This document shows positions 22,286-34,450 of a stretch of DNA of 64,000 nucleotides, in pieces (the first letter of the stretch is position 1; each line of letters starts with the position of its first letter). Position numbers and translations under genes: made by a program. The DNA lies in the NCBI GenBank assembly GCA_031761405.1, contig JASEVX010000008.1:45181341-45245340 (forward strand). The letters are read 5' to 3'. Under the pieces are notes generated by a model. It was not told the origin of the DNA. It saw only the letters and a list, made by a program, of their open reading frames with translations, and made no database searches. Source of the stretch: Serripes groenlandicus. Lineage: Eukaryota > Mollusca > Bivalvia > Cardiida > Cardiidae.

Positions 22286-22314
22286 ATTGAAATCACAGTC
22301 GTCGAGCAAACAAG
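22286..22314 (+). other. Non-coding exon 1 of GY gene 3
   Basis: It contains CAGTCGTCGAGCAAACAAG and ends at the donor GTAAGT (22315). Confidence 0.6.
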
Positions 22315-22439
22315 GTAAGTAAGGCAACTTGAACATTTTTAGATTTAAATAGTTTTGATTAATTAATATGGTTTATAGAGTATACATGTTTATATTATAT
22401 TGGTTGTTTTGCTATCGTCAAGTCTGCTTACACATGTGT

Positions 22440-22687
22440 GCCGTCCCGCGAAAAAAACGAAACAGTATGGCCTCTGTTTAATGTATCGATCCAGATCAGC
22501 CTGGGCAGTCAGCGCAGACTGATCCGGGCCGACACATTCCGTCTCAGGGGGATAAAGGTAAAGAGTAATGATTAGTGAAACCGAAAATCCACAGGAGGCG
22601 AAAAGAGTCTGTCCGGCATGACTAGGCTGCTCCGAGTCCATGCTTTACGCAGAGACCACAATGTGGATTTTCTCGCGGGACGGTTCA
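22440..22687. repeat. GAGCCG palindromic MITE inside gene 3 intron 1
   Basis: The ends are GCCGTCCCGCGAAAAAAACG and TTTTCTCGCGGGACGG. It sits within the first intron of gene 3 and is absent from introns 1 of genes 1 and 2, so it was inserted after those copies split. Confidence 0.75.
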
Positions 22688-22734
22688 TTTTTCAAAAGAG
22701 TGGCGTTAATATTTACGTTTATGTTTAGAATGTC

Positions 22735-22943
22735 TAAACGCTTTTCAACATACTATACAGCAGACGACTTTGAAAGTTTTAGGCAAAACTAGTGAAATTC
22801 TTTTTAAATGTTATTAAAAAAAACATGAAAACACTCTGGCTGAGGAAAAATGGCTCTAAATGAAATATTTCTTCTTTTGCCGCAATGTTAACAACCATCT
22901 GCTACTCCAACTTTGTCAAAACTTGTCGCATGTGGGAAAGTGC
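22735..22943. repeat. TTAA-1 MITE inside gene 3 intron 1, diverged
   Basis: It has CAGCAGACGACTTTGAAAG and the right end GCATGTGGGAAAG. Both termini are partly lost. Confidence 0.55.
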
Positions 22944-23053
22944 TTTCTAAATAGCATCAATTGTAACAATCTATGTACGAACAAAACGTTTTCAGTATGT
23001 GTTTATATTTGATCGGAAACTCGTATTATCTCCTTTTCGTTACAGAAATCAAA

Positions 23054-23723
23054 ATGAAGTCCTCAATTCTCGCAATTGCCTGCATCTGCATGACCTTGGG
23101 AATGACCTTGGCCGCGAACTATGGATCCTACGGTTTCCCCTCATACGGCTATCCCTCATACGGCGGGGGGTACGGGGCCCAGAGCTCTAACCCACTCGGT
23201 GTCGGACAAGGGGGGCTTTGTAAGTATTATATTTGAGATGTGCTGTTATCTGTATTAATCGTCCAATTAGTGCAACACCATCGTAACTCAATATATATAT
23301 AAATTGAATAACCATAGTGTTGTACTATAATCTAATTGCTCAAACATAAATTGTCATTTATTTATATATTTATTCTTTTATTTATTTGTCTTTTTATTAA
23401 TATATATAAAAAATGTATACATTTGTATAAATATTCATCTTATTATTAATTTCTATAACTATTCATTCATCTCTCTATCCGTCTATTTTTTTCAGTTACG
23501 CTCGCCCCTATATTGTTTATCTATTTGTCTTTTAAACGATTTATGTATTTTTATCTTTGAAATACTTTGTATATTTATATCCTACATGTATTTATTCGTT
23601 TGTTTATTTATTTCAGTGATGTTGTTCGGATTCTTGATTTTGATCCTTCTCTTGACCAACAGCGGCATCTTCAACTCCACAAGCACCACCACCACCCCTA
23701 CTTTCAGCCTTATCGGAGGATAA
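23054..23723 (+). CDS. Small Gly/Tyr-rich single-pass membrane protein, gene 3
   Basis: Coding exons are 23054-23219 and 23617-23723, phase-1 junction, 90 residues. Relative to gene 1, residue 3 is Ser instead of Phe, the repeat reads YGFPSYGYPSYGGGYG, and one codon is missing from the C-terminal Thr/Ser stretch (STTTTPTFSLIGG). The membrane segment is conserved. The acceptor CAG before the ATG ends at 23045 and the exon 3 acceptor TTTATTTCAG ends at 23616. A polyadenylation signal AATAAA is at 23816. Homology to gene 4 (inverted) continues about 40 bp beyond it. Confidence 0.85.
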
Positions 23724-24379
23724 ATGACCCTGATTCATCACATGACATATCAACAACAAATATTCTTATTTATTCGAAATGTACATGTTGTTATTATTAC
23801 TATTTGTTATCGGTGAATAAAAGTGTTAAGATGAAATATATCTTGTTCGTACCTACGACCTATAGAATCAGCCGTGTGTTCCATAGTAAACACAACGTAA
23901 ACGCGTTTAAGCTATGTCTATGGAACGGTCCTACAAAACTAAAACGGACTCTCCATACACAAAGATAAGCATCACATTTATATGTACAATTTAATCGGTA
24001 TTATTCGTGTAATCCCGTCAAACCGATTGGATGTCGGTATTCCACGAACAGTTCCGACAAGTCAATGGCTTACTTTGCTATTTAAGTAGCAGTCCAGCTA
24101 AGAATCATGCAGGGAGCGATTCATCCATAGTCTAGAATCTTTATATTTTTTTGTTAAATAGATTCAAAATGATGTAAAACTAATAAATTTGACATGTTGC
24201 GGGTCAAAATTCAATCCGTTGCCATGGTAACAGCTCTACCTTAAAAACAAGCTTATTTAGGCCCTGAAATCCTTATATTTGCATCATTTCATATTGAAAA
24301 TAGATAAATTACCATAAACATTATAGAATATAAATGCTTTCCTTTTTATACTATTACATTAAATGAATTAAGAAATTAT

Positions 24380-25455
24380 ATCAAAATTTGGATGTATGCA
24401 TGGGTAAGTGGTTACCATGGCAACCAATTTTCTATAATTTTTCAAAATGAAAAAAAATCAAAATATGACATTTTTAACATATCATTATATCCGATGAGCA
24501 CGGGGATAGAAGCCATTTGATTGATTATAAGTTGGGAATTGGCTCTTGGCCAAAACATATCAAAAATAAAAATATGTAGCCTAGTATAGATTTTTTTTTA
24601 AATGGCTTCTTATCTCGGGTGTTTTCGTAATTTTCATTTTCAACTGATTATTCTCTTTTAACATATATACAAGCTTTATGAAGTCTTACTCGGAAACTTT
24701 TCAGAACCGAAACAATGTAAATAATGCTTTTTGTAATATATCAAAATTTGGATGTATGCATGGGTAAGTGGTTACCATGGCAACCAATTTTCTATAATTT
24801 TTCAAAATGAAGGAAAATCAAAATATGACATTTTTAACATATCATTATATCCGATGAGCACGGGGATAGAAGCAATTTGATTGATTATAAGTTGGGAATT
24901 GGCTCTTTGCCAAAACATATCAAAAATAAAAATATGTAGCCTAGTATAGATTTTTTTTTAAATGACTTCTTATCTCGGGTGTTTTCGTAATTTTCATTCT
25001 GAACTGATTATTCTCTTTTAGCATATATACAAGCTTTATAAAGTCTTACTCAGAAACTTTTCAGAACCGAAACAATGTAAATAATGCTTTTTGTAATATA
25101 TCAAAATTTGGATGTATGCATGGGTAAGTGGTTACCATGGCAACCAATTTTCTATAATTTTTCAAAATAAAAAAAAATAAAAATATGACATTTTTAACAT
25201 ATCATTATATCCGATGAGCACGGGGATAGAAGCAATTTGATTGATTATAAGTTGGGAATTGGCTCTTGGCCAAAACATATCAAAAATAAAAATATGTAGC
25301 CTAGTATAGATTTTTTTTAAAATGGCTTCTTATCTCGGGTGTTTTCGTAATTTTCATTCTCAACTGATTATTCTCTTTTAGCATAATACAAGCTTTATGA
25401 AGTCTTACTCAGAAACTTTTCAGAACCGAAACAATGTAAATAATACTTTTTGTTA
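24380..25455 (+). repeat. 360-bp tandem repeat, three copies
   Basis: GATGTATGCATGGGTAAGTG occurs at 24391, 24751 and 25111, an exact 360-bp period, with very high identity between units. Each unit contains GGTTACCATGGCAACCAAT. A strongly diverged fourth unit is at 26325-26560. Confidence 0.85.
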
Positions 25456-26324
25456 GTTTAAGGTCCACTGGCAGAAAGATAGTCAAGCTATTGCAAAACT
25501 AAACGTTCTGTGTTGCGTCTGTCTGTCCGTCTTTGCACGCACCTGTTAACATTTTGATTATATTCGAACCACATTTCCTCAGTTATCACTGCACCAAATG
25601 CAACACAACCTCAAAGGTGACATCCTCTAAAGTGTGTTCTACTCAGTAATTAGTCCCCTACCCATCGAAGATCGGTTTCGCGACTTTAGGTTTGGTCTAT
25701 TCCGTCCGTCCGTGAGTCCGCATGTGTAGTTGTAGGGTGCCCACCCTTATTAAGACACTTAGATAAGTAGTTTTTTTGTTTCTTTTATAATGGGCATTTT
25801 ATTTGCATATTAATGTTATTCATTCCGTAAAAGGGATGTAATTACGGAATGAATAGCATACTTGTGGGGTGCACCCCACAATAAAACATCAAAGGAAATA
25901 ACCCCACAAGTACTTTCCCATGAGATTGTCCGTCCGTCTGTCTGTCAGTCCCACCTAACCTTGTCCGGCCTGCATCTTAACCATGCATCATAGGATTTCA
26001 AAGAAACTTGGCACAAATGTTCACCATGATGAGGCGAGGCGGCGTGTCGCGCAAAAGACCCAGGCCTGTACCTCATATTTCAAGGTCACACTTAGAGGTC
26101 AAAGGTCAAAATGAGAAAAAAAAAAAAAAAATATTTGCACAAAAAGAAAAAGTGGTTGTCATGCATGGTTACAGCTTTACCTTAAGAACAAGTTGATTTT
26201 TGGATTTTAAAACCATAAATGTGCATCATTTTGAAAGCAAATTAAAGAAATAATGAAAGACATCCTATAATATAAATACATTATTTTATAAAAAACAGAG
26301 TTTTATACATCTTAAAAACTTATC
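25456..26324. other. Non-coding repeats within the large element
   Basis: It contains pyrimidine-rich CTGTCTGTCCGTC stretches, short palindromes (ATTCCGTAA...TTACGGAAT, GGGGTGCACCCC), and a segment TTGGCACAAATGTTCACC read as a diverged repeat. No gene is seen. Confidence 0.45.
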
Positions 26325-26560
26325 AAGAGTATGATGTATGAATAGACATTCGGTTACCATGGCAACCAATTTACCATTATTTTTCACTAGGAAAAAAAGC
26401 CCAAAAATGTCAATATTTGATCAGTTTGTTATCTCCAATGAGCACATGGATAGAAGTGATTTGATTGATTACACTCTGCGAGTTGACCTTTGTCACAAAC
26501 ATATATAAAAAAAAGAATGTAGCCTGGTATAGAATTTTCAAAAAATTGTCATCTTTTCTT
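26325..26560 (+). repeat. Diverged copy of the 360-bp repeat
   Basis: It shares GGTTACCATGGCAACCAATT, AATGAGCACATGGATAGAAG and GTAGCCTGGTATAGA with the array at 24380-25455. Confidence 0.65.
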
Positions 26561-28654
26561 GTGGTATTTTATCAATTTTTTCTTGCTCAAGGAAATAAAT
26601 TCTAAATAGAATTATGATTGATGTGGCATAAAAATATTTAAGTTCCACAAATGGTTCTCCTATATGCCCCCTTTCAAAATCATTAAATATTAAATCAATA
26701 TCAAACTTCTTGTTGCCATTGCAACTAGAAATTCCAGGGAAAAGGGAGTACGAGACTACATAATTTTCATTTCAACAATAAGTACAATTTTAAAATCTTA
26801 AAATAAGGTTTATAAATGTTTGTAAGAAAAACACCTAATAAAAACATGTTACGAAGGAAACATGCTAACTAAAGAGTATAACAGAAGTAATTCATTGAAT
26901 AATGTTGTGAAAATTAACTGTTATCGTTGATAATCTGCCTATATATTAATAAAATAAAATATTTACGTTTATTCAGTTTTCAATCACAGTGGACACTTAG
27001 ATTCTACTATTGCCATAGTAACAAACAAATCTTATTTATGTGATGTACATGTAAATATTGCAATCCCAAAAAATAGATATAGAGTGAAATTGTTGAATTG
27101 AAAAAAAAAGGTAAATTTTGATAAAATAGTATTTCATTACATCACATATATATATCGACAGATAAATTTGTCAAACATTATGAGCCCCTGAGTGTCACAT
27201 TGTCCGGGAGATTTGGAAGATTGAATTTAGAAGATTGAATAAAATTGGCATGAAATGGGAGCTTATAAGTCGGATCAATAAGAAAAGTTGTTTGTGTTCA
27301 AAGTCACTTTGACCATGACATTTGACCGTAATCATATGTGTTCATGCCCAACCTCCCTGCTAAATTTAAGGACATTAGAGAGTTGATTGAGATTGAATGG
27401 AAAATGTGGCCACCAAAGTGTTCACAATGTCCAACAATTTGACCTAGTGTATTAGCTTTTGACCCCACATGACCCATTCTAACATTGATTAAAATGTTAT
27501 GAAAAGGAATATTCTGGTAGGATTACATGATATGTGTGGCCTCTTATAGAGTTAATTTTTCATCTTAAAAATAACCAGTAACAATGACCTTGACCAAAGT
27601 GACTCTAAATGCCATCAATAGCTAGCTTTCTGTATAATGTAGCTATCTGTTAAATTTGATTACAATTTGTCAGGAAAAACTGAAGTAATTAAGTGGAAAT
27701 CAAAACGTTTCTATTTTTAGTAAGTGACCTAGACCTTGACCTGATAAGACCTAAATTACAATCCAGAGCTAGCTTTCTGAAAAAGCCATTTACATCTGAA
27801 GTTTTTTTTTTTAAAATTAGTCATACTCAACATTTGTGACCCCAATAACTAATCATTAGATAGCTTTTTGAATGAGCAATTATCTGTGATATTTGATCAA
27901 AATCAGTTAAGAGTAACTAAACTTATTGAGCTAAAACCTTTTGAAAGATCCCCAATTCTTTTAAACCAGCACATGTTTTTTTTTAAAATATGTGGATATA
28001 TGTCAACACAAATCTTGAATAATGATGCACCTGGCATGTACAGTATATAGCTCTGTACATTATGAGATTAACCTCTAATCAGTCAAATAATCATCCCATA
28101 AGTATGGCTCAACAAAAGACAGTTATACATTTAAAATAATATTCCTGCATTCTGGTTATTTGTGTTTTAGAACATTTTCAAAAGAACTTTGGTTATATAA
28201 GAGCAACAGTGCACTTATACATGATCCCTTGATGACTAACCAGTACAACTTCAAGGACAGGAACTTTGTCCTGCCAAAGAGCACTTCTACATACTGTCAT
28301 AGTTGACAGGGATAGAAAGTGCCCTGTCATGAAATAATAAAATCATACATGAATATGATTTACACAAAACATAACAATATATAACAATATCTTTGTCTCA
28401 CATTCTTTTCAATAAGTATAACAAGGCCTGTTAGAAATTAAATTGATGCCTCTGCAGCGGTATACATGTAGTTAAACATCTGAAATCATAGCTGTATAAA
28501 AGGAATTACTCATAATGAGCAATTACTTCTTTTTCCAATAATGCTTTCTATTCTTCCAAATCCAAGTTATATTTTGTCACAATTTTCCTTATATTTTTCA
28601 GGTTTATGCTTCTTAACCTGTTTGAAACAAGCATACCCATATGCATCAAATCTT
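26561..28654. other. Long non-coding stretch, GACC-word repeats
   Basis: AT-rich sequence carries recurrent phrases such as GACCTTGACC, TTTGACC and GCTAGCTTTCTG about every 200 bp, suggesting an old degenerate repeat of that period. No coding signal is seen. Confidence 0.4.
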
Positions 28655-28856
28655 TTAACCATTTCCCACATATACACGCTTTTGGATGCCTGTGCAGCAG
28701 ACAACTAATGAAAACAAGCAATTTCACCTTTTGTCAAAATATTTTCAATTTTTTTCAGTAATTATTTCTTCATTTATATAAATAAAGATTTTCCATGTTT
28801 TTGCAAAGATGTTTCAAATTCGTCTGCTGCAGATATGTTGTATATATTAAAACATT
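28655..28856. repeat. TTAA-1 MITE, diverged
   Basis: It has CATTTCCCACATATACACGC at the left and GTCTGCTGCAGATATGTTG at the right, inside the large TTAA element. Confidence 0.55.
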
Positions 28857-30039
28857 GCAGCAAAATAGACATTGCTCTTAATGAGATATTTCTTTTTTTG
28901 GAACAAGGTTTTTCAAATTGATTCCCAAGTTCTAATAAATTTATAAAGATTTTCCAAATCTTAGCCAACATGTTTTCAAAGTTGGTTAAATATGGAAATA
29001 GGCTAAATTTGTCAGTGTTGATAATCTGTTAATTCAAATAGTTATTCAAATTCCTGAAGTTGAAGCAAAATGTTTATAAAAATAATCAACTGTACATCTG
29101 TATACAGTTTCAAAATGCTCTTCCCTTTTTACCATGTATAACAATTTGGGAGATAATTATATTATGCATGTAAATTCTACTGTTGCATGATGAATACATA
29201 TCTAGGTAAATATACATAGACACATAATGATAAAGTGAACACTCTCCTACAATGAAGTTTCTATGTATGAATTCAAGTTCAATTGATTATTCTGAAAGTT
29301 GAATTTCTATCTTGTGAATCTGTCACTTGAGAAAGTATTAGGCTCTCATAGGTGTCCACCAATAGTGCAGAGTAACTATCCAGTCCATGTTGTCCAATAA
29401 GGCACATCACATAGTTAATCTGAAAAATATATAATCAAATAAAAATAGATATCTAGACACACATTTATTATGATGTTTGACATATATTTGTGTAATGTAT
29501 AGCATATTAAATTCTGATAGTGATAGTAATTTGCTTTGAAAACATCTGAAAGAAAATATGTAATAAGTAATATCTAGATAGGATCCAAGTACTAGTTTGA
29601 ACTTTTTTGATAGAGGTTCAATAATACACATGTGTATTAATTTCAGAAGTCTTCTGCTGCATGAGGTATTAGAAATTGTAAACACTAAATCAAGGTTTAA
29701 AAGATGAATTGTTGAAAAGTTATTCATACATAAGTATACTGACATATCCTAGCCATGAGTAAAAATGAAATCATATGAGAACTAAGCTATGTTGCATAAT
29801 AATGATTAAGTTTGAACCCTTGTAACTAGTTGTTTTCTTCCAATAAGAGAAATGAGTTGTGATAAAACTATTAAAAGACTGAACTATTCTCAAAACAAGC
29901 AACATATGTATATAAGACCTCCACAATACTCAGTCTTAGCAAATACATATTTTAGTATTCAACAGATGGAGTCTAGCTGCTTTAAAAACATAACTATATG
30001 AAGAAAGTAATACACAAAAAACATGTAATTGAACAGTAA

Positions 30040-30258
30040 ATTAACAATTTCCTGCATACAACAAATCTGCAGCAGACTACTTTGAAAAAATCCAGAAAAA
30101 AATATGAAAAATCTCTGTAAGTAAAATAGAATTTTTAAATAATGGTTTAAACATTGTTACAAGTCATTATGTTGTGAATTTTATTTCCACTTTGTGGCAA
30201 TATTTACAATAGTTGTCTGCTGCAAAGGTGTCAAAATGCATGAATATGTGGGAAAGTA
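30040..30258. repeat. TTAA-1 MITE, diverged
   Basis: Left CCTGCATACAACAAATCTGC and right GAATATGTGGGAAAG frame the copy. Confidence 0.55.
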
Positions 30259-31537
30259 AATACTATATTTATGAAAACAGAAATTACCTATGCTAACAGG
30301 AATTAAATAAATCTTCATGATCTTCCAGTATCTTTTGGCTGGTAACTTATTCCTCTGAGTGTTTCCCATATCTCAGTGTGTAGAGGATGAAAACACAACG
30401 GAGTCAACTTCCCTTCCTTGAAATATACCTCGAGATTTGCATGTAGACAAACCGAAAGTTACTTGAAAAAAGTCCCGAAAATGATCTGCTTCACAAGTTG
30501 TTTGTTGATTTCCACATTTTCAAAACGTTAAATTTAATGCCCGTATATTATAAGAAATGTCTGTATTATAATCTAAAAGCCTGACCGATTTTTCTCTCTG
30601 TGTTTCTCTGTTGTAAGCCTCAAGAATCAGAATGATTGTAAAACTGCATTGAATACCGACTTTCCACATTTGAGATGATTATCACTTTACGGACCTGTCT
30701 TTAGTCTGCGTACACTGTTTTTCATATACATATCTTCACATCCTTGCTAAACTGTTTATGAAATAGCTTAATATGATATGTACGATATAAAACTGATGAA
30801 ATGTCGAATCCAAGCTGGTAAGTTAAAATATCTTGGTTAACAGGAAGTACGTGAGATGTAAACAATTTCTGGGTTTCAGTATAGAGGTGAATAAAATATA
30901 AATAAATATTTATTTATATTGTTATCGATTCCATTTTATTGAATTAAAACCAGTCAGTTTATATTTTTAAAAGAGAAAACTGACACAGATATAGGTCATT
31001 TTGCATTAAAAAGAGACATATTAACGTTTTTCAGTCACATAACAACTGTTGTGAAGCAGGACAGAGTTATCTTTCTTGATAGTATGGCTCAAATCCCTAT
31101 AAAAGAAACCAAATTTACTCAAAACCTGTACTAGGCTACATATTTTATTTTTTGATATTTTATAGAGTGTATTGTCCTCTTTATGTTGATATATATATTT
31201 TTGTCTAAGACCCGTGCTCATCGGAGATAATTGGATTTGAAGTAGGAGTATTTTACATGGGACTGTATAGGAAAATCTCACATATTCAAATTATTTCAAA
31301 GCAATATTATGAAGTAGAGATTGCAAGATGTGATAAATTAATACCAAATCACTCATAAACTTCACCATACAACTCCACACACACAATATTAACAATATCT
31401 GTGATATACCATGAATCACTTTTTTATAATTTTGCATGATTCTTAGCTGGACTGCTACTTAATTATTTCTTCTTTTCTAAACCCAAATAGACTCAAAAAG
31501 TTTTTATTTAAATCTGTATAAATGTGTCTAGTGACAT

Positions 31538-31882
31538 CAGGGGCGTACCTTTGCAATAATCAATGTGAAGGCCGTCTCGTGAGAAAATCTACATTGTGGA
31601 CTCTGCGTAAAGTATCGACCCAGATCAGCCTAAGCATGCCACACAGGCCTACCCGGATAGACACTTTTCGTCTCCTGTGGATTTTCTTCTTCAGGAATAA
31701 CTACTCTATACATCTATCCCCCTAAGACGGAATGTATCGACCGGATCTGTCTGCGCGGACAGCGCAGGCTGATCTGGTCGATACATTACGCAGATGTCTA
31801 TCGCCGCAGCTGCATTTTGGGGCATTTTGAGAAAAACTGTGTAGGCACGTGCCTACAGTGCCTAAAGGGAGCTACGCCCCTG
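31538..31882. mobile_element. hAT-like element holding a nested MITE
   Basis: The termini are CAGGGGCGTACC and the inverted GGAGCTACGCCCCTG, a style common in hAT elements. GACAT flanks both sides, though hAT would be expected to give 8 bp. A GAGCCG MITE (31569-31795) occupies most of the interior. Confidence 0.5.
31569..31795. repeat. GAGCCG palindromic MITE
   Basis: It has GCCGTCTCGTGAGAAAATC at the left and CATTACGCAGATG at the right. The right terminus is lost. Confidence 0.7.
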
Positions 31883-32046
31883 GACATGTAGTCTATATCA
31901 CAGTGAAAGGTGCGATATAAATGTGAAACTAAAACATCTTACTAGGTGGATGGGGTGTTGCATTCATTGATAACATTAGTATACTTCCTGCTATAATGTT
32001 TGAAATGTTATTGTGGTAATATTACAGTTGATACGTCCCATTTGAA

Positions 32047-32275
32047 TAGGGAATCCGCTGTGGTCGAGTGGTTAGCGTCGGGGATTTCGAAACCGGGTGT
32101 CCCGGGTTCGATCCCCAGTCGCGGCACTACGGTCATGATGGGGTGCCCTTGGGCAAGACACATTTTCTAGTCTAGTACTGGTTTGTTTACCCAGGGATCA
32201 TGAATAATTAAATTTAATTTCGCGCTAAATGACCTTAGCTGTCGATGCGCCATAAAACAATATACATTCATTCCC
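32047..32275 (+). repeat. SINE, family B, with distinct tail
   Basis: The head GTGGTCGAGTGGTTAGCGTC and CCGGGTTCGATCCCCAGTCG, then TGCCCTTGGGCAAGACAC, ends in GTCGATGCGCCATAAAAC and CATTCATTC. The same tail appears alone at 61660-61722. Confidence 0.75.
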
Positions 32276-32417
32276 ATTTGAATAAGAAGTACATGTACTG
32301 CGTACAAATTTGATGACTAGTTCGGTTTACCCACTACGCAACGGTTTATCGACGAAACCTACATAGGCTTCGCGAAACAGGTTTCTGTTTCGTTGACTAT
32401 GGAACACACGGTTGCAG

Positions 32418-33186
32418 CACAGGGACTTGCTCCTCTAAAAATAGATATTACCCTATATATGCATAGATATTAACAAGGGTGGTCACAGTTTTCTGGGTCG
32501 CCTCGCTTCAACTCATTTTTTTCAAAGTATTCGAACAAAAATATAAATTTGAACTACCGGACTCAATCAATAATGCTTTTCTCTATCAAACGATACCAAA
32601 ATAACGTGAATTTGTTCGCCCTACGTATGTTAATTCCTATGTAATATTTGCGAATTCGCCAAAAGGACAACAACCTGGACCAAAAAAGAAAGTACCTTCT
32701 ATCGCGATTATGTTTCCAGGAAACATTTCGGAATGATTCGGGTTTTTTCGCTGCTAAATGGTAAGTGTTATTGTGACAGAAAATAATCGCAATATCACTG
32801 ACAAATTACCGCAACGAAAAAATCCGAAATATTCCGAAATATCCATAGAAGGTACTTTCGTTGGTCCAGGTTGTTGTCCTTTTTGCGAATTCGCGAATAT
32901 TTCAAAGGAATTAACATACGTAGAGAGAACAAATTCACCTTATTTTGGTATAATTCGACAGAGAAAAGCATTATTGATCGATTCCGTAGTTCAAATTTAT
33001 ATTTTTGTTTGAATACTTTAAAAAAAAATGAGTTGAAGCGAGGCGACCCAGAAAACTGTGTCCACCCTTGTTAATATCTATGCATATACATGTATAGGGT
33101 AATATCTATATTTAGAGGAGCAAGTCCCTGTTAATATCTATACATATATAGGGTAATATCTATCTTTAGAGGAGCAAGTCCCTGTG
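32418..33186. mobile_element. Fold-back element with long inverted arms
   Basis: The arms start CACAGGGACTTGCTCCTC and end in its complement. Homology continues inward for about 280 bp per side (for example GGGTCGCCTCGCTTCAACTC against GAGTTGAAGCGAGGCGACCC). GTTGCAG flanks it at 32411-32417 and 33187-33193. The right terminus is duplicated in tandem. The open frames near 32758-33074 fall in arm and loop sequence and are not genes. Confidence 0.75.
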
Positions 33187-33235
33187 GTTGCAGGCTACAT
33201 TTGTTCCGTATTTCACTCATGCAAACAAATATTTA

Positions 33236-33870
33236 TTTGTTTTTATGGCGTTTCACGCCGCTTTCATCAATATTCCAGCTATAGGCTATCACCGCCTTTT
33301 CATACAGTTAAGAACATACTTAAATTGTCAATCTGAGCGGAACGTGATTGGATCGTGAGCGTGATTGGAACGAAGTTGGAACGCTTCAAGAGCGGAACGG
33401 AATGTTGCACTCTGAATGAAACAATCATACTGAATGCAAAAATCCAATTACATGAATGCTTAGCTCATTGTGCGGTTGCAACAATTTGCTGGATAATTAT
33501 TTTACGAAACTACTTTTGATCGAACAAAAGAACACGTTCCCAGTGAGCGTAAAAAGACGATCAATTTGATTGGAACAGAAAAAGCAATCACAATGATTTG
33601 AACGACTTAACGCTTTAAAAGCGGATTGGAACGTGAGCGGAACTGAACGCAACGGAACTAAGCGTAAACGGTAAATTTGTCAATTGCATGATGTTCTTAA
33701 CTGTAGTACGTTAACAGTACTACTGGTCCATTTATCCTGACACTAATGTGTCAGTCGTAATGCTATACTTACACTTCTGAGCATCAAGGACCATTACAAC
33801 CATTTTTAAAGAATTTTGTATGACCTGGCTTCCGCGACCTCTTGCACCTTAGGTGGACGGTTTTTAACTA
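33236..33870 (-). repeat. SINE, family A, split by an insertion
   Basis: The tail part (33236-33302) and body/head part (33706-33870) are separated by the element at 33305-33703. Confidence 0.65.
33305..33703. mobile_element. Short inverted-repeat element inside a SINE
   Basis: Ends CAGTTAAGAACAT and ATGTTCTTAACTG are flanked by TA. The interior repeats GAGCGGAACG and GATTGGAACG words. The TA target suggests a Tc1/mariner-type MITE, with no transposase to confirm it. Confidence 0.6.
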
Positions 33871-34149
33871 CATCATCGAGACGGTACAATTCGAAAAAAT
33901 GCAAAATTAGAAATAATGGTGGCATGAACGACATTTGTATTATTTATTTAATTACTGCAATAATGTCTACTTGATCTCGGTTCCTTTCCTGGAACTGAAT
34001 TTAAACGACCTAAAGTCCCTGCTGACAAACCTAAAAAGAAATGGTTGCAGGTGATTGCTAATACAAAAGACGATGATGCAATTGCAGTCATGATAAATGA
34101 TGATTTTTTAAGCGAATAGCAATGCTGCTGATATGCTGCTTTTCTAAAT

Positions 34150-34450
34150 AAAATAATCGATTGATTGCAGGAAAGTGTCTTATCGCCGTTTTTAAAAACA
34201 TTTTCAGTCGTATCACTAAGGCCTATGTGTTGCCTGGCTTTCTCACACAAGTTCTCCACACAGCAATATCTTTTAAGCAACATGCTTCTTTTACATACAT
34301 ACTTTTAGCCTATTTGTTAAAGACGATTGGAGATTGCCGCATTGACTGCTGTTAAACTTCAAAAATAATGTTGACCAAGATTGGGTTCAAACTTACAACC
34401 CCTTAATTGACAACCGGCGTAGCTACCGACTGACTTACCGGGACTCGGCT
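34150..34450 (-). repeat. SINE, family C
   Basis: Minus-strand tail and body (TTTCTCACACAAGTTCTCCAC, GATTGCCGCATTGACT) run to the head near CCGACTGACTTACCGGGACTC. Confidence 0.65.

Larger units (their letters stand above)
24086..31458. mobile_element. Large TTAA-flanked non-coding element, 7.4 kb
   Basis: The left terminus GTAGCAGTCCAGCTAAGAAT (continuing TCATGCA) is preceded by TTAA at 24082. The exact inverted copy ends at 31458 and is followed by TTAA at 31459. No coding frame of note lies between. The interior has a 360-bp tandem repeat, repeated GGTTACCATGGCAACC words, stretches of GACCTTGACC and TTTGACC words, and nested TTAA-1 MITEs. TTAA duplication points to piggyBac or Kolobok type mobilisation, but no transposase is visible. 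Two separately inserted short elements in opposite orientation is the alternative. Confidence 0.55.

Noticed and set aside
23567..23968. 133-codon frame with His-rich stretch near gene 3
   Set aside because: It is an out-of-frame reading of exon 3 (DVVRILDFDPSLDQQ) and flanks. The spliced frame is conserved in all five copies, this one is not.
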